Assembly: GCF_000298075.1 (NCBI RefSeq)
Contig: NZ_JH815593.1
Span: 375,849 to 439,848 of the forward strand
From: Staphylococcus massiliensis CCUG 55927
GTDB taxonomy: Bacteria; Bacillota; Bacilli; Staphylococcales; Staphylococcaceae
DNA: 64,000 nt
Direction of reading: 5' to 3'
The notes under the pieces were generated by a model that was not told the DNA's origin, did not search any database, and worked only from the letters and a program-made list of their open reading frames with translations. Of the stretch, positions 61,801 through 64,000 are shown in pieces. Both the position numbers and the translations under genes were made by a program. The first letter of the stretch is position 1, and each line of letters begins with the position of its first letter.

Positions 61801-63958
61801 CACTGACCACGACGGTCAACCAGATCATGAAGATAACGATGATGATAATGACGGTTTATCTGATGAAGATGAACAACTTCTAAACCTTGATCCTATGAAC
61901 TCTGATTCTGATGGTGATGGTGTGATAGATGGCGATGAAGATGCTGACGCAGATGGTACGCCTAACTCGAAGGATGATTATCCAAGTGATGCAAAACGTC
62001 ATATTGATAAACAGCTCGATACGGATGGCGACGGTATTCCGAACTATATTGATTCTGATGATGACAACGATGGTTTATCAGATGAAATCGAAAGACTTTT
62101 AAACCTTGATCCTGTGAACCCTGATTCTGATGGTGATGGCGTTATAGATGGCGATGAAGATGCCGATGCGGATGGTACGACGAACGCAAACGACGATTAT
62201 CCGAATGATGCAAAACGTCAAATCGATAAACAACTTGATACGGATGGCGATGGTATTCCAAATCACCTCGATTCAGACGATGACAACGATGGATTATCAG
62301 ATGAAATCGAACGACTTCTAAACCTCGATCCTGTGAACCCTGATTCTGATGGTGATGGCGTTATAGATGGCGATGAAGATGCCGATGCGGATGGTACGAC
62401 GAACGCAAACGATGATTATCCAAGTGATGCAAAATGTCAAATCGATAAACAACTTGATACGGATGGTGACGGAATTCCTAACCATATCGATTCTGATGAT
62501 GACAACGACGGTTTATCGGACGAAATCGAACGACTTCTGAACCTTGATCCTATGAACTCTGATTCTGATGGCGATGGTCTTAAAGACGGCGATGAAGATG
62601 CTGATGGCGATGGCACATCTAACTCAAAAGATGATTATCCGAATGATGTAAAACGTCAAATCGATAAACAACTCGATACTGACGGCGACGGTATTCCTAA
62701 CCACATCGATTCAGATGACGATAACGATGGTTTATCGGATGAAGTTGAACGACTTCTAAACCTAGATCCATTAAATCCAGATTCTGACAGAAACGGTGTG
62801 ATAGACGGCGACGAAGATACTGATCAAGATGGTACGCCTAATTCGAATGATGACTATCCGAATGATGCGACACATCTAGTCGACAAGCAACTTGATTCAG
62901 ATGGAGACGGTATTCCTAACCACATAGATTCAGATGACGATAACGATGGATTATCGGATGAAGTTGAACGTCTTCTCAACTTAGATCCTATGAACCCTGA
63001 TTCTGATGGAGATGGTGTGACAGACGGCGACGAAGATACTGACGCGGATGGCACACCTAACGTGAATGATGATTATCCTCAAGATGCGACGCGTCAAGTC
63101 AATAAGCAACTTGATTCAGATGGAGACGGTATTCCAAATTATCTCGACTCAGACGATGATAACGATGGATTATCGGACGAAATCGAACGACTTCTGAACC
63201 TAGATCCTATGAACCCTGATTCAAATGGTGATGGCATTAAAGATGGCGATGAAGATACTGATGGCGATGGCACATCTAATATGAAAGATGACTATCCAAA
63301 TGATTCGACACGTCAGATTGATACACAACTCGATACTGATGGCGACGGTATCCCGAACTACATCGATTCTGATGATGACAACGATGGTTTATCGGATGAA
63401 ATCGAACGTTTGCTCAACCTCGACCCATTGAATCCTGATTCAGATGGAGATGGTGTGTCAGACGGCGACGAAGATAATGATGCGGATGGTACGCCTAACT
63501 CAAACGATGATTATCCAAATGATGCAACACGTCAAATCGATAAACAAATTGATACGGATGGCGATGGTATTCCAAATTACCTCGATTCAGACGATGACAA
63601 CGATGGATTACCTGATGAAGTTGAACGTTTACTCAACCTTGATCCACTAAACTCTGATTCTGACGGTGATGGCATTTACGATGGTAATGAAGATCATAAT
63701 CAAAACGGTATTTCTAATAAGAATGAATTTAGTCAAGCAGTACCTTCTCACAAATTGAAACATGATAGAAGTGAACAGAAGTTAGATAACCAAGCAGGAA
63801 AATCAATTAAAGAAACTCAGAAAGATAAAGCTTCATTAAAACAATTACCTGCAACTGGTTCGAACCATACTTCAACCACTTTACTAAGTGTCTTTAGTTT
63901 GTTTGCTGGTGCATCATTACTACTAAGAAAAAGAAGAAAACGCAATAAAGATAAATAG
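49898..63958 (+). CDS. Giant LPXTG-anchored adhesin with Ig-like and calcium-binding repeats
   Basis: A single frame of 4686 codons. In order: YSIRK-like signal (RFGIRKYNVGLFSTVIG, cleavage after about Ala37); acidic Glu/Lys/Ser stalk to about 170; two basic clusters RRRGKR (171-176) and RKRSKR (195-200); a domain of about 440 residues (201-642) that I do not recognise; 14 Ig-like pairs of about 185 residues (643-3228); 18 Asp-rich units (3229-about 4610) with DxDxDG motifs as in thrombospondin type 3 repeats; a short basic linker; LPATG (4650-4654), a hydrophobic segment and a basic tail (sortase A signal). It should be linked to peptidoglycan and stretch far beyond the wall; Ca2+ would stiffen the repeat stalk. 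A role in adhesion or biofilm is inference. It starts 61 bases after the broken surface gene, with TGAGGA before ATG. Confidence 0.93.
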   Translation: MRHQKIQRFGIRKYNVGLFSTVIGTLLFLGSQSTAFADETTHRESNVIATTIHESESDKEEADTPKPEEAITPLESETSDDTNTLNVKDEVLDYESKTETESEASEDDAKDKVEEKDKKDEETQEEKSEKEAKSDKEDEASKSEESQKEDTPKTEKAKAESREATEDSKPRRRGKRSLEANSLREATPPENNPIRKRSKRATNDPTPTQDRSNRHSFIYGDPNDPRTLMLNDYDHPLNFTDGMDLHLDFNWLNYNENRRRVRNQNGDPYGLKGAGLHQEFVSNTSEILLRYVTFPGNNNYSTNEERLHLSFRQPKFYKNIEAIVIEDGNNTVGFTRNYDGSNWDTEVRQFTSLLRNARTKEVRLKIKLKNGQTLRSLGFTDDIPVYVTSSLEDTRNGIIANSVQNTLITLKQYGGREQQGFPIIDSLNNPSGFFIRPMNSNIVVNRKDKTFMVKHNFQPRGNATTNEQLRYSLLYFKEQLPRELLPFVRPELVELFQTNNNDIEGQEQATGKKAHRFTLDSNGLLDTSQGSKWSIINPNAETLDNFRTAENNWREVLTKNDNSPVSFATRYYLKDNVTFDSMEKALKQSLGFKLLHLDSWFELDQANTKLQTHWPVIDRGSPEKIMKGSYSANFFDFRNLNKDTPPTIDPIANKTVLKDAGIEPIRVRAHDDKVVSRITVTNLPQGLLFDSANNEIHGFPTELGTKTVTVRAYDNRNHETSRTFNITVQKARLEAPTLNPVNNEEWVVTGKAIPGTRVGVKVNGTPLTLNGQPKLVDTDDRGFYSFRLNNRVPAGQIIRAYTTKAGYQDSNDSAPVTVSRGNPPRLTTPTTNSYTDQDPISIDLQAVDDVTEPHRITYSFPPGTNTYGLVIDHNRLRGTANLQMHNQPIQVIISDEVGNTRLETFTMLVSARPQANAPIIDPASANSETQFLRVHGNKFGRIDLYRNGVLYTESNGAPSYAFVSSMSGGWASARLDRKFQAGDVIVAQYPNNGSPPSAPVVVSDKTRPNMSVIPDQEILEGDAYNITLTGNDNYTPANELVYAFEEGQNLHGMRIEGNRIVGTASDPLLTNVSIHVKVIDKGKNENSRTFNLKVNAKPQVAKPTISGDLTSEMNRVTGTTTAGATVTLRNNNVPVVNSNRQPITTVADSNGNFVFNLANRLQAGAQITVTATKARHNDSEISDVKTVSDATFPTYDYIASIVKTINDPVQISIVGRDNVTTPQNLRYEFEAGQDTYGLTISGQTINGPVTKLTNGTKRIRMKVTDEAGNFAWGTVTLTVNDYPKLAAPTITTNINSETTIVHGTGVVGSTVKLYNGTEVLRDRGNKELAYTIGANGSYRFTLASKLPAGSEVIAVATKTNFRESDASSVDVVEDATPPSTPKAIRVTVTRGHRVNTAITLRDNVTSQQNLRVVLVPNQETHGISISNTHITGTATSVTSPKPIQFKIIDEANNERLASFTLEVREQPHAATPLFSSSINTNTTEISGTSTPNSTVRLKNGPNFITDSNNQPLVATANSRGKFIFNLSQPLPYLASITAIASLPLHLDSLPSRELIVVDKTVPVIDTSNLNDLNLTVGDDISIPLRATDNATSPNSIIFSVKRGSANTQNLTVQNGMLTGIASSPVTNEIVTLVATDGASNSSEHSFRMTVVEQPQLDPPQVNDINSDDLTITGTTAPNATVSVTVNNNPLENSSHDAITAVADATGAFTINLETPIEAYSNVTVSASKTKHRSSDPSDTIVVSDGTAPEYDAIAPINTTRGHEVSQDISSYDNVSQPGNLVYDFANGQDNYGLSIDGGIITGRPNKVTNGDVTVRFTITDEANNIKDGEFTLNVREQPKTPTPSLNNITTETTTVTGSAVIGSTIKLKKGTNYITNSQGQPLTTTTNQNGTFNIQLPNKLVTGDRVVAIASQDLHLDSDPSTVDLVEDKTLPTISPISPIHGRRGYDITPVAISGTDNTTRSNNLVYAFAGNQNTHGLRIDNKRIVGAPNTVLSSPVTLNLTVTDEAGNVGTSTVSFTVEEQPKLAKPTISHDISTVTNEITGTAESGSTVKLLRGNQEVTGANGTPLTAVTNNQGHYAIQLPNTFSTGDNITVVASKNLHLDSDASDMKAVIDRTNPSLNPIANINGMRGYDITPITLTATDNTTSSNDLVYEFVAGQPTNGLSIVNKQIVGVPTIVTPSPVELTVKVTDQAGNFDTKKVILNVVEQPKLVTPTITTNINSETTEVTGRAENGFKIKIKKGNDFILNAQGQPLEVTTNNQGEFRLSLPQKVDAGSNVTVVAFKDKHLDSDPSTVDFVEDATNPTLNPISNINGTRGYAITPVNLTGSDNATSPSDLVYEFVLGQDTNGLQIVNKQIVGTPTSVTASPLELSVKVTDQAGNIDTKRFTLTVAEQPKLSKPVITTNINTETTVVEGTAEAGATVKIKNGSSFVNDNNGQPISVTANNQGRFAINLPQKFNTNDVITALTYKQLHLDSDASNPDTVEDATRPSLNSISNINGMRGYDITPVQLSGSDNTTASNDLVYDFAPGQDTNGLRIENQQIVGTPIAVTASPVELTVRVTDQAGNTNTNTFTLNIVEQPKLSTPIITTNVTSESLVISGTAEAGSVVKLKNGSNFVIDQSGSPIEAVTNASGRFTFNLNDKIDVDSELKAISYKDKHLDSDESAPVIVSDDTNPVFDQIPAINGMRGYEISPVTINARDNKTPSNNLVYEFVPGQNTHGLSIQNNQIVGTPNKVITNPIELSVRVTDQAGKSDITTVSLTVAEQPKLMKPTITTDVNSMTTSITGTGEPGATVHLKNNQQDVIRTNGQPITTIVGNDGSFTLSLPNPLPANSEVTVLTTKDKHLDSDSSDVDHIEDKTPPTLTKPNGILEVNGMRGYDLAPVQLSGTDNVSNSNRLSISFKPGQDTHGLNITNNVLSGTPVKVTQQPITLTLLIEDEAHNVSEDTLTLNVAEQPKLVKPTINGDIDTNSNVITGNADPGALITLYDGNNPLTDSSGNPITGVVAQDGTFNIPLHKPLAPNVALTLKATKDKHLDSDSSDTDQVEDRTNPTLEDINDVTVLKTKEIRIPFVASDNSNNYVASLTGTDSNINLRIENGEIIGSAALPTNGAVPITLTDDAGNTVSKTFNLTVKEFPKLKTPVVTDDLKSTTTEIHGTAEPGSLVTLINENGPILNSSGQPITAIVDQSGAFVIATPDGLPIDTEVQITSTKADHLDSDASTKDFVEDNEDLDQDGRPNYLDHDIDGDGINNEDEKLLNLNPKLADSDNDGTPDGDLDSDQDGILNKDESDPNSERATDRDNDGNPDVLTQLDTDNDGTPDINDPDDDNDGVNDVDEALMNLNPKVRDTNNDGTPDGDEDSDRDGLLNKDESDPTLNTATDRDQDGLPDIQTRKDTDGDGTPDVDDTDIDGDGINNADEALIGTDPKLKDSNQNGTPDGDEDFDGDGILNKDESNPNRADATDKNQDGQPDITTQLDTDGDGTPDHQDHDDDGDGINDADELLLGLNPKLVDSNNNGTPDGDEDSDGDTIPNKNESDPNSATFTDKDNDGNPDVLTQLDTDHDGTPDHQDNDDDNDGINDADEAHLGLDPKSTDSNNNVTADGDEDADGDGILNKDESDPTSNSITDKDGDNQPDISTQLDTDRDGQPDHLDPDDDNDGINDADERVLGLNPKSTDSNNDGTADGDTDSDGDGILNKDESDETSSDITDKNNDGKPDVSTQLDTDNDGTPDYLDNDDDNDGVSDADEAVLGLNPKLIDSNSNGVPDGDEDADGDTISNKDESDTTISTFTDKDQDGVADINTALDTDHDGQPDHEDNDDDNDGINDSDEALLGLNPKSADSDNNGTADGDEDSDGDTIPNKDESYENANAPTDKDGDGNPDVLTQLDTDSDGTPDHLDTDDDNDGVNDADEAVLGLNPKLADSDNNGKPVGDEDADGDTILNKDESDASSSQQTDKDGDGQPDINTALDTDHDGQPDHEDNDDDNDGLSDEDEQLLNLDPMNSDSDGDGVIDGDEDADADGTPNSKDDYPSDAKRHIDKQLDTDGDGIPNYIDSDDDNDGLSDEIERLLNLDPVNPDSDGDGVIDGDEDADADGTTNANDDYPNDAKRQIDKQLDTDGDGIPNHLDSDDDNDGLSDEIERLLNLDPVNPDSDGDGVIDGDEDADADGTTNANDDYPSDAKCQIDKQLDTDGDGIPNHIDSDDDNDGLSDEIERLLNLDPMNSDSDGDGLKDGDEDADGDGTSNSKDDYPNDVKRQIDKQLDTDGDGIPNHIDSDDDNDGLSDEVERLLNLDPLNPDSDRNGVIDGDEDTDQDGTPNSNDDYPNDATHLVDKQLDSDGDGIPNHIDSDDDNDGLSDEVERLLNLDPMNPDSDGDGVTDGDEDTDADGTPNVNDDYPQDATRQVNKQLDSDGDGIPNYLDSDDDNDGLSDEIERLLNLDPMNPDSNGDGIKDGDEDTDGDGTSNMKDDYPNDSTRQIDTQLDTDGDGIPNYIDSDDDNDGLSDEIERLLNLDPLNPDSDGDGVSDGDEDNDADGTPNSNDDYPNDATRQIDKQIDTDGDGIPNYLDSDDDNDGLPDEVERLLNLDPLNSDSDGDGIYDGNEDHNQNGISNKNEFSQAVPSHKLKHDRSEQKLDNQAGKSIKETQKDKASLKQLPATGSNHTSTTLLSVFSLFAGASLLLRKRRKRNKDK
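51824..59581 (+). repeat. Array of 14 Ig-like domain pairs in the giant adhesin
   Basis: Each unit of about 185 residues combines a cadherin/HYR-like domain (consensus GRRGYDITPV, LVYEFxxGQDTHGLxI, VTDQAGN, VxEQPKL) with a bacterial Ig-like domain (TTNINSETTxVTGTA, GQPL, KHLDSDPSxVDxVED). Units 7 to 13 are most alike; units 1, 2, 5, 6 and 14 have diverged. The order suggests growth in the middle of the array. Confidence 0.85.
59582..63740 (+). repeat. Asp-rich tandem array: nine 82-residue units then nine 73-residue units
   Basis: Units begin DTDxDGxPD. The first nine (246 bp each) end in DKDxDGxPDxxTQL; the last nine (219 bp each) end in DDYPNDxxRQIDKQL, the first of which (61800-62020) has the head of the first class and the tail of the second. 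The DxDxDG spacing matches calcium-binding thrombospondin type 3 repeats. Two neighbouring 219-bp units (about 62110-62200 and 62329-62419) are nearly identical at the DNA level. Confidence 0.88.
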
Positions 63959-63963
63959 AAACC

Positions 63964-64000
63964 TAAAAAGCCACCTTGGTATGCTTACCAAGGTGGCTTC
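63964..64000 (+). terminator. Terminator of the giant adhesin gene (cut by window end)
   Basis: AAGCCACCTTGGT, loop ATGCTT, ACCAAGGTGGCTT, preceded by AAAAA. The T run, if present, lies beyond the window. Confidence 0.8.

Noticed and set aside
59734..63054. Many minus-strand open frames across the Asp-rich array
   Set aside because: They are Ser/Pro/Val-rich shadows of the repeated GAT/GAC codons, have no ribosome sites and repeat with the 246/219-base period.

Overview
The window reads as a chromosomal segment of a Firmicute of the family Staphylococcaceae, most likely Staphylococcus or a close relative. It is AT-rich with strong AGGAGG-type ribosome sites. Gene order follows the staphylococcal/Bacillus backbone: srrAB, ribU, ferredoxin, recQ, ebpS, ypdA, ansA, cmk, rpsA, der, gpsA, hup, hepS-menG-hepT, ndk, aroCBA, the ypi/ypj genes, bshA-cca-birA-dinG, asnS-dnaD-nth, pbp2-recU, gpsB, rnpB. 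Many proteins closely resemble their Staphylococcus aureus counterparts as I remember them. I cannot name the species from sequence alone.

Layout. 1-2212: 3' end of srrA and all of srrB, the respiratory two-component system. 2213-3470: a dispersed repeat, an FMN riboswitch and ribU, then a second repeat copy. 3525-7833: ferredoxin on the minus strand, a helix-turn-helix protein with RecQ, and EbpS starting at TTG. 7952-15158: bacillithiol disulfide reductase, asparaginase (minus), CMP kinase, ribosomal protein S1, Der, GpsA, HU. 15235-18514: repeat copy 3, menaquinone side-chain and methylation genes, Ndk. 18569-24949: repeat copy 4, chorismate pathway aroC-aroB-aroA and three conserved genes of unknown role. 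24986-33632: YugP-like protease, MazG-like hydrolase, BshA, CCA-adding enzyme, BirA, DinG, AsnRS. 33741-40009: DnaD, Nth, YpoC, the divergent pbp2-recU pair, YppE, YpsA, GpsB. 40086-47698: RNase P RNA, a THUMP RNA methyltransferase, RarD-like transporter, tandem dynamin, 5'-3' exonuclease, and an RNase HI-like protein (minus).

The accessory part starts at 47809. It holds two consecutive genes for YSIRK-type, LPXTG-anchored surface proteins. The first (646 codons) is broken by an in-frame TAG at codon 101. The second encodes a 4686-residue wall-anchored protein: an acidic stalk, an N-terminal domain I do not recognise, 14 Ig-like pairs of about 185 residues, 18 Asp-rich calcium-binding-type (TSP3-like) units in two length classes (82 and 73 residues), and an LPATG anchor. 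Both genes share the same Ig-like pair, so they are probably related by descent.

The strongest candidates for something undescribed are (a) this giant adhesin with its unknown N-terminal domain and partly broken sister gene, and (b) a family of at least four intergenic palindromic elements whose outer arms differ between copies yet mostly still pair within each copy. Smaller observations include a fully pairable switch for the FMN riboswitch, a perfect 24-base palindrome before hup, a 13-base inverted repeat between recU and yppE, and a lone cysteine in the giant protein. Everything between the accessory elements is ordinary housekeeping content. No tRNA, rRNA other than rnpB-type RNA, insertion sequence, prophage or CRISPR array was seen.
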